This document shows positions 42,494 to 53,255 of a stretch of 64,000 bases of DNA, piece after piece. Each line of letters opens with the position of its first letter. The stretch's first letter is position 1. The notes beneath the pieces are model-generated. The model was not told the DNA's origin, ran no database searches, and saw nothing but the letters and a program-made list of their open reading frames with translations. This stretch comes from Symsagittifera roscoffensis (taxonomy: Eukaryota; Xenacoelomorpha; Acoela; Convolutidae): positions 74,117,345-74,181,344 of the forward strand of contig NC_087062.1 of NCBI RefSeq assembly GCF_963678635.1, given 5' to 3'. A program made the position numbers and the translations under genes.

Positions 42494-44104
42494 ATGGCAA
42501 ATGAAAACAAAGCACCGGTATTCTTGAGTAGGAGAGTGAGGCTAAAAGCTAATGAAGCAGCAATCGTGAGCTTGAGGATGAAAAACTACAATGAACTAAG
42601 TGACAATAAGCAAGTATGTATAGTTCCAAACCCTAATAGTCAAAGTGCTGCTGTTTTAGGAAGATCATTTTCGATAACGAAGAGTGGTCTCTGCGTCAGT
42701 GTCTTGTTGAATACCCTTGACATACCGATCACGATACAGAGAGGGAGGAAACTGGGATATGCTTTGCCGGTTAAAACTCGATATGAAACGATTGAGAACT
42801 TAAAACAAAATGAAGTTGTTGATTGTCCCAATCACAGGGATAAAATTTGTATCTTGAGACGATTGCAAAAAATTAAATATTCTTCAGGCCTTATTAAATC
42901 ACTTAAGTCAGAAACGGACGATGGGCTGTCGAGCTGTTCAAACTTTCCAGAGCGACCCACACTAGATGAGATGCAGACAGATAAACCGGTTCTGCCGGAG
43001 ATTGAACATCTGAGGGGCAAACTGAAAGATGAACAGCTCGAAGCCATCAAAGACGTACTAGAGCGGAACGAAGAAGTTTTCTCGAGGCATAAGGCGGATA
43101 TCGGGTGTTGTAATTTTGTGGAGCATGAAATAGAACTTGAGGAAAACGCAGGTACCGCACAGGGAGGGGGCGAGGCGTATGACCCCACACAAATCGGACG
43201 CGTGTAGAAAAGAAATCGAGACGTTACTAGAGTATGACATGATAGAACCATCCAAGTCACCGTGGGCGTGTGGAGTAGTGATGGCCAAAAAGAAAGGCGA
43301 CCAGTTGAGGTTCTGTTGTGACTTTCGATACCTGAACTCCGTCACGGTGAAGGATGCCTATCCCATACCCAGAATTGATGAAAGCCTATCGAAGTTAGGT
43401 GATGCAAAATTTTTTACGACTCTTGATTTAGGTTCGGCTTTTTGGCAGGTACCATTAAGGAAACAAGACAGGGACAAGACAGGGTTCGCCTGCGAGTTAG
43501 GTCTGTTTCAATGGAAACGGATGCCGTTTGGACTCTGCAATGCCACAGCCACGTTTCAACGGCTGATGGCACACGCGCTGATAGGCGTGACGAAGAAGTA
43601 CGGCAACCTGGTAATGTGCTATGTGGACGACGTGGTAATAGCAACGCCAACACTAGAAGACCACATTGAGAGACTTGATGAGGTGTTCGCGTGCATGAAA
43701 AGATCGGGGCTGAAGTGCAAACCATCAAAGTGTGAAATACTCAAGGACTCAATAAAATATTTGGGCAGGATGGTAGACAAGCACGGCATCAGACCTGACC
43801 CAGACGCCGTGGAAGCAGTCCTAACCTGGAAATCACCGAAGACAGAGCACCAGTTGATGAGCTTCCTGGGCTTCGCTAACTATTACAGGGAGTTCATCAA
43901 AGGCTACGCGGACAAGGTATACCCGATGCAACAATTAATGAGACACAAGGGCAAGAAGTTCACGTGGAACAACGCAGCAGAAGAGTCATTCCAGAGAATA
44001 AAGAAAGAGCTATGTGAGGCACCAGTACTGGGTATGCCGACTGAGAAGGGGATGTACGTGCTGGACACAGATGCGTCGGTAGTCGCGATTTCTGGGGTTC
44101 TCCA
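42494..44104 (+). CDS. pol: Element G reverse transcriptase and start of RNase H, truncated by gap, one frameshift
   Basis: The ORF starts at ATG 42494 in a strong initiation context (A at -3, G at +4), 8 nt after the gag-pro stop. The first frame ends at 43207; RT continues in the 43137-frame. Comparison with family A places the shift at the G-run AGGGAGGGGG (43161-43170). RT motifs are present: LDLGSAFWQV, MPFGLCNA, YVDD at 43620-43631, and LGF in the thumb region. The RNase H start, LDTDAS, is present before the N gap. A single indel in a G-run could be a sequencing error, so this copy may have been intact. Confidence 0.85.
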
Positions 44105-44304
44105 NNNNNNNNNNNNNNNNNNNNNNNNNNNNNNNNNNNNNNNNNNNNNNNNNNNNNNNNNNNNNNNNNNNNNNNNNNNNNNNNNNNNNNNNNNNNNNNN
44201 NNNNNNNNNNNNNNNNNNNNNNNNNNNNNNNNNNNNNNNNNNNNNNNNNNNNNNNNNNNNNNNNNNNNNNNNNNNNNNNNNNNNNNNNNNNNNNNNNNNN
44301 NNNN
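44105..44304. other. Assembly gap, 200 N
   Basis: Exactly 200 N. The left side is RNase H of element G, the right side is an unrelated Polinton-like segment on the opposite strand, so gap size and adjacency are not reliable. Confidence 0.95.
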
Positions 44305-44738
44305 AAAGGTAATGCCTTCCCAATAATGCATCCAAATTGAAAGATATTTGGCAATGGGTTCGATGATATAACTGAAATGATCAAGATCAACCTTCCGATT
44401 GACTTCGTTGAAGAATTTCTCGATTTCGCCATATTCACCCTTTATTGTTTCAATATTTTCTCTATCATATGGTCTAGATATTTTATCTTTTGCCAATTTA
44501 AGACTTACTTTACTTTGTCTCTTTTATAGTACACTATTTTAGTATCTGTTACATTGTTAAAATGAGTGGGAAACGTTTTTTCTGACAATGCAACTCTCCA
44601 TTCGCCTTGCAGATCGACATCTTCACTCAGCAAATTTTTAAAACTCGCTAGTGAGTTGTCAATTAAGATATTCATTGAGGCTGATGACACCAATGTAACA
44701 CTAAAGGAATCTTTGTCACCTCCAAAGTTGCTAGACAT
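44305..44738 (-). pseudogene. Polinton-associated FSVTL-type protein, partial
   Basis: The ORF starts at 44738, three bases after the integrase stop. It has the pattern SFSVTLVSSASMN, then LxGEWRVALSE, often seen next to Polinton integrases. A frameshift near 44500 moves it to another frame (KDKISRPYDREN), which runs into the N gap. Function is unknown. Confidence 0.45.
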
Positions 44739-44741
44739 TGT

Positions 44742-45653
44742 TTAGCTTGATCCTTCCTTTTCCAATACTCTGATTAGTTCGGGCTCATAAAATTTACCCT
44801 CTACTGGTTCTCTATCAGCGTCGATAAGATTATAAGTCGGTGGGTTCCTTGTTGGTATGCCAAATGTTTCAAAAACTTCGTCAGTGAAGGATTGTTTATA
44901 ACCTTTTCGAAAAGGGATGTCAATTTTTTGCTCTTCTCACAAAATTGCCAATGTAGAGCTTTGGTCGGCGAACTAGTGTCAATGATTGTTCCGCTCTTAA
45001 TGAAATTAGACGTGGAACATCCTTGTTTGTCATTTTATTGGGGGCTAATTTGATGACGCGGTTTGTTCTCGAATTTAAGGTGTTGACAAAGTCTTGAAGC
45101 TGATCGATGTAAGAGTAGGTCCATTTTTCCTCCAAATAGTTATAAATCAAACTTTTTAGTGATCGAATTTTCCTCTCGGCGAAAGCGGACTTTTTTCACT
45201 CTCTGTTGTTTATGTTTTGATGCCCTTTTTCTCACATAAAGTTTTGAATGACCCCTTGAACTCTGTCCCTTTATCTACCCAGACTTTTTTCGGTTTCTCT
45301 GTCTTTATCATTTGATTGAACGCTTCTGCAGTTGTTGTGGCGTACTTTGATTTCAATGGCTGCACTCAAAGATAACGGGACTTGCAATCTACTGCAACTA
45401 AAAGATATTTGATATCTTTGTTGTATTTTGCTAGTTTATCAACATATGCCAAATCGATTGACCATATTTCGTTTTTGTCATAAACTATCACTTTAAGCCG
45501 AGGTATTTTGAGGGGAACTGTTCGGTATTTGGTATAAGCTGGTTCTGTATGTAAAAATTGTTTAACTTTTTGTCTTGGTATGCCCGTTGTAGCCTTAAAA
45601 ATTTTAACTTTGCCGAACAATGCTGGTCTTTTATCTGTGTAACTCTTTTTCAA
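44742..45653 (-). pseudogene. Retroviral-type integrase of Polinton-like element
   Basis: The N-terminal part (45653-45366) has IPRQKV, then IWSIDLAYVDK (first Asp) and a YLLVAVD strand. After a stop the frame continues with VWVDKGTEFKG (second Asp, near 45260). The ESEK segment that should carry the Glu is broken by frameshift. The C-terminal part (45150-44920) has SYIDQLQDFVNTLNSR and the IKLAPNKMT motif, then a PFRKGYKQSFTDEVF-type end. Several stops and shifts make it inactive. Confidence 0.65.
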
Positions 45654-45663
45654 AAATTTTTCC

Positions 45664-46358
45664 TCAGTTGGTGTAGGTTTTCCATCGTTTACTTTTCGTC
45701 TCCGTCTTTTCTGACGTTGAAGAATCTGAACCGTTATAGGGCGTACCGTACGAGTCAGTGTCGTCTTCGTCTTTCTCTCTTTCTTTGACTCTTTCCGGAC
45801 TCTCTTGACGGAGATTTGGTGGGACTTTTGGTTCTTCGTTGAGCCTGTTCTTTAATCTTTGACTGAACCGCGTGTTTGGCATACTTGTTAATAACAGACT
45901 CTTCGGTAAGTTCGAGAGCGGATAAAATCATTATGTAAGCAGGATTGTGTAGTATTTTAGTTTGCTGTTGTATATTGTACAAAAACGATGCTGCTTTGAG
46001 ACCGGTTGTTGGTACATTGTCAACATAAAATGTTTCATCTATGGCATTTATTGAGACTCGAGTTGAGGTTTTGATAACACAAAGACCGCGCTTGCTGTGT
46101 AACATTACTGATGTATTTGAATCGTTGAATGTAGATGAATTGGTCAATCACGGGGAAAAACCTCCTCAAAGTGCACAAATTTTCTTCAGAAATTGTAACT
46201 TGTTCTTTTCGTTGAACTACTTGGCCTCTACAATCAATGCGTTCAATTCTGGTCCAGGAAACGTTTATGTTACTTTCTGGTTTCATCCAAGCACAATGAA
46301 TTAAATTTGGAGGTATGTATGTCTCCACTTTCCCCTGACGCTCATTGTTGACACTCAT
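45664..46358 (-). pseudogene. Unrecognised protein upstream of the integrase, charged tail
   Basis: Starts at ATG 46358, overlapping the end of the upstream ORF by 17 nt. The first ~70 residues are globular; a frameshift leads to a second piece (46147-45755) and a third (45882-45664) rich in Lys, Arg, Ser and Glu. I do not recognise the family. Confidence 0.4.
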
Positions 46359-46742
46359 TTTTCAACCAATCATAGAACGCTTTCGACTTTTTTAATGCAA
46401 AATGATTTTTAGAGTTATGGTGCGGTTGGTGTTTGTTACAAATCATAAAATTCTTGAAATATAAATTTTCGACTCATGGACAGCCCAAATTGTCAAGATT
46501 CATAACTTTACGGTCCAAGTATTTGGATAAAAAATCAGCTTTTTCTTTTCCTTTGGCGTAGAATATAGCATTGGGGTTTCTCAAGACAAAACTTTGAATG
46601 ATTTGGTTCAAATTCAGGTATAAAAAATCACCGCTATTCCAATGAAGTCCGTGCAAATAATTTGTCAGCCAGTTGGAGGCTTTTTGTTCAGATTTTGGAA
46701 GGGAATTGAAATTAAATGGAGGTAGAAAAATTAGGGAATCAC
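46352..46742 (-). pseudogene. Conserved KGxEK/GCP-pattern protein, C-terminal part
   Basis: The frame has NWLTNYLHGLHWNSGDF, then FYAKGKEKADFL, NLGCP, a stop, then ICNKHQ and FYDWLK. Proteins with this W-HG-W, KG-EK, GCP, C-H, W order are seen near Polinton-like genes. A nuclease-like role has been in my mind but is not shown by the sequence. Confidence 0.4.
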
Positions 46743-47930
46743 TCTAGTCGGAAGTGGTTATAGCTAATTCTTTTCCTATGAATGTGTTTTTCTGGTGTCG
46801 AAATCCCTCACAACCCAACACAACTGATCTTTCCTTTAGCATTCTAACAAATGGTAGAGTTTCGGTTTCTTCAGTTTGATATACAAACAAAACGTAATTC
46901 CACTCAAGTGACCAATCAGACTGTTGTTGCATTCCCATGGTAAAACATAGCAGTATGTGGGACCAGTGTTATAAGCTTCGCGGACAAAACCGGCGTCATC
47001 GTGTAAAATAGCATGCATTCGTAAAATTTTCGAATCATTTCAATATTTATCCAAAGAAGAATTGTCTATACCGATCAGACCCCCATAGGGTCTCAACTTG
47101 ATAGCAACATCGTTATTTATATCATTAGTAGTTGAGAAGAAGAACAGTGAACATGCACCTAAGAAACAATTTCGACAGTTGGTGTTTTCCGGATAGGTTT
47201 TTTCAAAGTAATAAAAATTTCATGTATAATTTCCAAGTCTTTTGAAGTAAGTCTAATTTTTTCCAATTTCATTTTTTATTTTTTCCAACAATTCTCAGAC
47301 CTGCTGATCTAGAGGAAATTGAAAGTAACCTTCTTGATACCACTTACTCACTCCTATTTCTCTTCGATATATGTTTAAGTAAGCCACGGGTAGTTTTCGG
47401 TATTTCGAAAGTTTATTAAAACAAAGTCGAATTTTTCTTTCCACTCCTTTCTCAATCAGAATTGATTCAAAATCATACGAGTAATCAAAAACATTGTTCA
47501 TGAGTAACAATTGACAGATCGGTCGCTTTTCCTTATTTCTGCTTCGCAAAAATGCACCAGGTTATTTGCAATAGCTCGCTCAAACAAAATTGTTCTTTAC
47601 AACTTTGCTCGTATTCCTTGAACGTAAGATTTGCCACTTCTTTCCACCGAGAAATAAACACTACATGACGATTGTGAATGTGCATAATTTTTGACCAAGA
47701 ACCGGTTGAAAAAAACAGAGAATTTTAATTGTTCACCATCAAAATCTTCAGTATGCCAATTTTCTAATAAACTCATTTTGCTGAGATTGTTTTTCATCAA
47801 CTTGTCTTTATCTTCTATAGATGACATTTTCACATCAAATGTTTGACTGTTTGTAATCGTTATAAATGGATAATAATGGGACTTTTTTAATGAACTGTAG
47901 TTTAAATGATTTCTAACTAATGATTTCAAC

Positions 47931-50216
47931 CAATTTTCATGTGTTTAGATGGATATTCCCCTTGGTGGTCTCCACGAGTCAACCATTGATTTGCCCTATG
48001 GGGGACCTGGAACTCACGAAGGCAAGAGTATCTTTGGTGTGACCGTGGAGTTTACCCCGGTCACCACTGCAGCGATTTTTAAGCTAACTTACATTGAGGT
48101 TGCTTTTGAGAAAAAGGAGGGCATTTTTGAATATGTATGTGTTGATTTGGGGAGCATGGCGAATTTCTGGCTGTTCATCTAGTCAGTATTCTTCATGTCC
48201 CTTGATCGGATGCCGATGACGACATGCGGATGTGGCCGTAAACCCTTGCTCTGCTCTCCTATCCGTACTCCTGTCAACATTCCATTTCTATTTTATTTCT
48301 TTCCTATTTTTTATTTGTTACTTTATCTATTATTTATCAAGTCCTCCTTACTTTCTTACCCTCTTATTATTTGTCACGTCCTTCGTCCTTCACAAGCAGG
48401 TCAGTTTTTTTTGAGGTCTCAAATTTATTTAGTTGAATAGTGGGAAAGTTTGGAAGGTATTAAATTTAATCACTGCGCGAGAATAAATACCAAAGTATTT
48501 TGTCCGTTGGGTGTCCTAAGAGAGGGGTCTTTCATTTTGGGCAGGGTCATTGGGGTCTTTAAAAACGATGGGTCCTTTTGGACCCTACTTTTGGTAGGAC
48601 CCCAATGACCCCCCCCCCCCCCGTCGAGAAGACCCCGCCCCCTTAGGACACACGGCGGATTACAATACTACTTATTTCGTGCCCTCATGTGACCTTAATT
48701 TTCCCGATTTGATTCCAAGAACTGTTCTAAAGAACTACAAGGGATTTCTCGACAAAAAATACCTTTTTCTACTTGAATGATATTTTTTCAATCAATTATC
48801 TGAAAAATATTTGGACAATCATGGCGCCGATTGATCTTATTTATTTATCAATTGACCTTATTGATCATGATTTATTTGTTTTAGTTCATTATCCTGGATC
48901 ATTTCCCGCCGTGGATCAAAACCCGTGTTTTTGATAACAATTTCTTAATTTGTTGATTTCTTGTGCTTTTTCTACACAAGGATCAACAAGCAATGAATAT
49001 GGTGGATCAAAACCCGCGTTAATGACAACATTTTGTCATTTTAATAATTTTTGATAAAACTTTCAAATAGGGATCATGATTTTTAGAGCAGACTACCTTT
49101 ACACAGGGAACACGAGAGCAACTAACTCCAGTTTGGAAAATCTAGCAACATCTGAGCATTGCTCATGTGAACACACGTGAAAAATTGTAAGAATGTGTGA
49201 CCAAAACTGTCGGTACACTCGTTGTCGGTATGGCCAATTTTTCTTTTTTCTGGTAGCCAAAAGCAGTGGGGGCATTAGGCCACTTTTAAAGTTCATATTG
49301 ATGCCGTTGCCGCGCAGTGTGAACAAATTACAGTTTCTGCGAATCTCGTGAGAACCACCTCTGTTCAAGAAAAACAGCAAAGATCGGCATTTTCCACAGT
49401 GGATGACCTAGCATTTTCCTATTGCGACTCATGTTCACGGAGAGTGCTGATAACGAAAAGTTTTTCCGACGAAAAAATTGAGACAGAAAAAAATTGTTGA
49501 TTGATTGGAATTTATCAGCAAAAAACAAACCAACATCGCAAAATTTATAAAGCAAAAAAATTTAACGAAGAGGATGAAGATATTGAGCTAAAATTACAAG
49601 AGCTCAAAAAGCAATAAAAACGAAACAATAGAAACTACAGCCCCGCTCCAACGGTCAAATAAAGAACATTTGAATCCATCATTGGTTGCATGTTCATCAA
49701 TTAAACATAATACATTGCTTTCAAAACAGCGCTTTTGAGCTTTTCAGATTGGTTTTCATTCGGTTTTCAGTCGGTTTTTGAAAGATTTTGATGCGGTCGG
49801 TTTTTTCTGACCTATAACTGGCAGCCTTTCTTCCGACCATTGGAGATGCGGAGGCACTTTATTTTCACGTGCATTAGGTTTTTTTCTTTATTTAAACTTC
49901 CACGCAAAATCTGACATCATAATTTCGGATAAGTTTTTACTGATATATCATATTGAAGCCCTTTCATTGGTGAATTGAAGCCGAGAAAAACCAGTTTGAA
50001 GTTTTCGATTTTATAATTTGATTTTCGAGTAAATAAGGTGAGCGAGCAATATTGGAATAGCTTATTGATGTTTAATTTGAGCCGCAATGTTTTAGTTTAT
50101 TTTCGAAATTCGTTTGCCCCATTGTGGGAATCAAAATGGAACTTTTCTTAAAATTTTTTTTTTTGAATTGGAGAAAAATCTTTTTTTTTGTGTAACTTTT
50201 GAGATTATGGTCAGAA
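47931..50216. other. Gene-free stretch with a foldback repeat
   Basis: No supported gene; small ORFs at 47949-48182, 48195-48440 and 49099-49555 have no recognisable features. It contains the foldback at 48494-48669, a run of fourteen C near 48609, and two copies of GGATCAAAACCCG(T/C)GTT (about 48913 and 49003). Confidence 0.5.
48494..48669. repeat. Imperfect foldback (MITE-like) of ~176 bp
   Basis: The left arm (AGTATTTTGTCCG, GTGTCCTAAG, GGGTCATTGGGGTC) is mirrored by the right arm (GACCCCAATGACCC, CTTAGGACAC, CGGATTACAATACT). Near the centre is a hairpin GGGTCC-TTTT-GGACCC at 48570-48585. A target-site duplication is not clear. Confidence 0.7.
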
Positions 50217-50430
50217 TGATAAAATGTTCCTTTGTTACAGCTTATTCTACTTAGTTACAGATAAAATGTGTTTAAAAAGTGATTTAATCTCAAAGTTAAA
50301 ACCTTAAAAAAGTGAGAGAGCATTCTCTCCGCCGGAGAGAATGAACATAACAAGTTCAAATCTAAACTAACCAATAGAGTAATTTAAGATTAATTAAATG
50401 AAATAAGAAAGAATAGTATGATTCGCAACA
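50217..50430 (-). repeat. Element C 3' LTR
   Basis: On the minus strand TGTTGCGAATC ... ATTTTATCA, bounded by TG and CA. Immediately upstream is the purine tract AAGGGGAA (50438-50431). Confidence 0.85.
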
Positions 50431-50438
50431 TTCCCCTT
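50431..50438 (-). other. Polypurine tract of element C
   Basis: AAGGGGAA directly abuts the 3' LTR on the minus strand, the expected site for plus-strand priming. Confidence 0.65.
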
Positions 50439-50869
50439 AGTGGAAAAAAAATAAACTACTATACGCGAAAATACGTAACAGGATAACTGACCCTTTTTTC
50501 CCCCTAAAGGAGTCCACCGAGGAATTGAAAAATTAAGTACTGCCCAATACAACAGTAAAATTTTAATGCTCTGAAGGAGTGACTGATTAGAAAGTGGAAT
50601 AGCACAATTCATGATTCCGGCGGATTATAATCAATGACTACAAAAAGTAGATAGATTCTAACTGCACTGTAATGAAGTACTAATAAAAAGTATTAAAGTC
50701 TAAATGCGAGTTTTTGTTTTAGTTTAATTGTCCTCTTCCATGAATTTCTCTAACTCCGCTTTGAAAATTTCACTGTCCAAATCTATATAGTTGTCAAAAC
50801 TATTCACAACGTTTCTCAGGGATTCGTCAGTGGAGGTAAGAGAGATTTGTTCTGAGGATGAGGAGATCA

Positions 50870-53020
50870 CTAAGCCGGATGTTCTTCCGATTGGATGTCA
50901 AAAATAGGAGTTTGGATATCCGAGGGATTCTTTGTAATGATTTGTGTGAAGGAGCCCGAACTGTCGTTTTCGTCCAGAGTTATTGGGTTTTTCGCGGAGC
51001 CTGGTTGATTTTCTTTCTCGTCTATAATATCTATGTACAACCTTTTACCATAGAATTTGAGAGGTCCAACATTTCGACTCGAACGTCTTAATATAAAATC
51101 ATTACCAGTGATAATGGTCTCCTTTGGAAGCCTTTCCTCAGTAATCGCATTTTCATCAGAGGAGTCTTCTATTTCGAAAATTGGAAATTCGACAGGATTT
51201 TCTCCCTCCGATTCCTTCGTTGTATCCAACGGAGCGTTTGGGCCTTCCGATGTCGCTGTAGTCAAAGGTTTGCTAGGTGAGTGTGAATTAGTTTGTGCTG
51301 CTGGTTTTATACTGGTTGGACATTCCGCTGAGTCCACCTATTGAGGTTAGGTTGTTCGTCTAAAATCTCAGATTTTATATTAGTTTGATATGTTTGAGGA
51401 TCTAATGATGAGGTAGGTTCTTCGTTAAAAATGGGGTTATCCGAAATGAAACGTTCTCTTATCATTTCCCTGCATGGAAAACCACCCGCGATCCCCTCCC
51501 AATCACTAATGTCAGATGTATCCGACGGAATGAACATGGATTCGTCACCTGCTAAATATCCAGTGTTAGAAGTCGAAGCGTTATTTCGGGTTCGTTTTCG
51601 CTTGTTGGATTTAGTTGATTGATTTATCCCTCTAGACCTTGTGTTGACAGAAGTAGGCAGCTCTATTTGTCGTCTCGTTTTAGGGCCTAGTTTCCGCGTC
51701 TGTTGGGGCTTTGTTTTGTTAGTCTTTCTTGGACCTACTTGTATATCAGTGTTAATAAAAGAAGGGAAAGAAATATTTCCTCTGAATGAACGGATTGTAG
51801 AAGTCTTAGACTTTGGGATGGCGATATCCGATTTTCTAATGACTTTTCCGTCGGAAAGTTCGACCGTAGATTTTGTTGAGTTTATTATTTTCTGACCCAG
51901 TTGTTTATAGAAAGGATTTCCGTGTATACTTCCATTGGTCTTTCGGAGTAAATTACCTTTAAACGGGCTGTTTAGAGACACTCGGGAAGATGAAGGTTTT
52001 GAAGCTGTAGGGTGGTCTGAATCGTAACCTTTCTCAAGTGGTGACTGGTTCTTCTTTGGTATTAGACAGTCTTTGTACCCGTCCTCTATCCGATCGTCAG
52101 CGTTCCAGTCGAGAGCCCTTTTTTTGCTTAAAATCGACTTCCCTTTGTCTAAAAATCCACCGGATAATTTACTAGATGCCAATTGTTTCCAGATCGTGTT
52201 CGGTTTTCTATTAAAATGTATTTCGAACGATGAACATTTTATTTTTGATTGAAAGGAAGATCGTAAGTTCCAAATGATTTTCAAGATAGCGAAATGTAAT
52301 GTAGGTTTTTGTTGTTCTAGTGACATTGCTAATAATTTAATTTTTACAGTATGAACAAGTTTTTCTAGAAAGCCGTTAGAACGATGGTCCCCAACTGTAC
52401 AAAATAAGAGTTTGTTATTAACAGAATTACAAAATAATTTAAAATCCTGACTAGTAAAACAGGATGCGTGGTCGACACGAATAGAGATAGAATCCCATGG
52501 AGGTAAAAATAATCTTGAAGGAATTCGATTACCGTCTTTGATGACGTTGAGGATGTACTTTTAGCTGATGGAAATTTTGAGAAACGGTCTATACATAATA
52601 AATGTATTTATTCTTTCCCCAGGTATTAACTAATGGGCCGGCGAAATTGAGGTTAAGTTCCTCGTTAGGTTCAGATAAAGCGGGAAGTTCGCTAGTTTGT
52701 GTGGTAGGTATAATGTTTTTTATATTCTTACCAGTTTGAGTGCATTGAGTACAGTTAATCCCATGAAAATAGATCTGCCGGTTTATGTGAGGGCACCAAA
52801 TATATTGTGCTAAGTATTTCATACCAAATTGGCCAGGGTGGGATTCGTGTAAAATTTTTAAAACGGCGTTTCGAAGTGTAAAAAGAATAACCAGTTTTCC
52901 ATCCATATATAATAATCCGTCGGATTCGTGAAGGTCTTTCGAAAATTGGTAAAGGTAACGGGAATTTGCATTGATGCTTTTTACTTTGTTCTGGAGAGCT
53001 TTCACGATTGGGTTCAGCAT
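50870..53020 (-). pseudogene. Element C integrase, broken
   Basis: The zinc domain (53020-52589) has HESH and CTQC. The position of the first catalytic residue reads LNFAGPL, with Asn where Asp is usual. The core then breaks, and a SNGFLEKLVHTVK segment with the Glu survives near 52370. The C-terminal part (52326-51307) continues through FNRKPNTIWKQL into a long Lys/Ser-rich tail, and a further ORF (51337-50870). Inactive. Confidence 0.7.
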
Positions 53021-53255
53021 TTCGTCGTCTTCTGTTAGTAATGCAACCAGCTTTGCGTTAAATAACGTGTTTTAGATCCAACGGTCTTTCGGGTAACTTG
53101 AGATTTTCTCGATATTTTGTTACTAATTTTTTGTGTTCAGAAGAAATTTGGAAATCGATTGAGACCTGATTTCCGGAGGTGGAAGGATTAACTACAATTT
53201 GGTAATTAGACATATTTACACTATTTACTCCGAAGGATTACTAATTAAACTACTA

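Larger units (their letters stand above)
35708..44104 (+). mobile_element. Element G, 5' half (LTR, leader, gag-pro, RT)
   Basis: LTR, 2.3 kb leader, gag-protease ORF and RT ORF are colinear on the plus strand and end in a 200-N gap inside RNase H. The LTR is >99% identical by eye to the one at 20.4-21.7 kb, which shows this is the same family as the 3' half on the other strand. The integrase and ORF3 that should follow are missing here. Confidence 0.85.
44305..47930 (-). mobile_element. Polinton/Maverick-like element remnant
   Basis: On the minus strand a decayed cluster encodes, in order, an unrecognised region (47.93-46.75 kb), a conserved protein with a KGKEK/GCP pattern, a protein with a Lys/Arg/Ser-rich tail, a retroviral-type integrase and a small protein of the FSVTL type. 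Gene junctions are compact (17-nt overlap at ~46350, 3-nt spacing at ~44740), as in virus-like elements. No DNA polymerase B, packaging ATPase or capsid gene was seen, so class assignment rests on the integrase and neighbours. Confidence 0.6.

Noticed and set aside
47949-48182. 77-codon plus-strand ORF
   Set aside because: No recognisable motif and no conserved neighbour; it may be chance.
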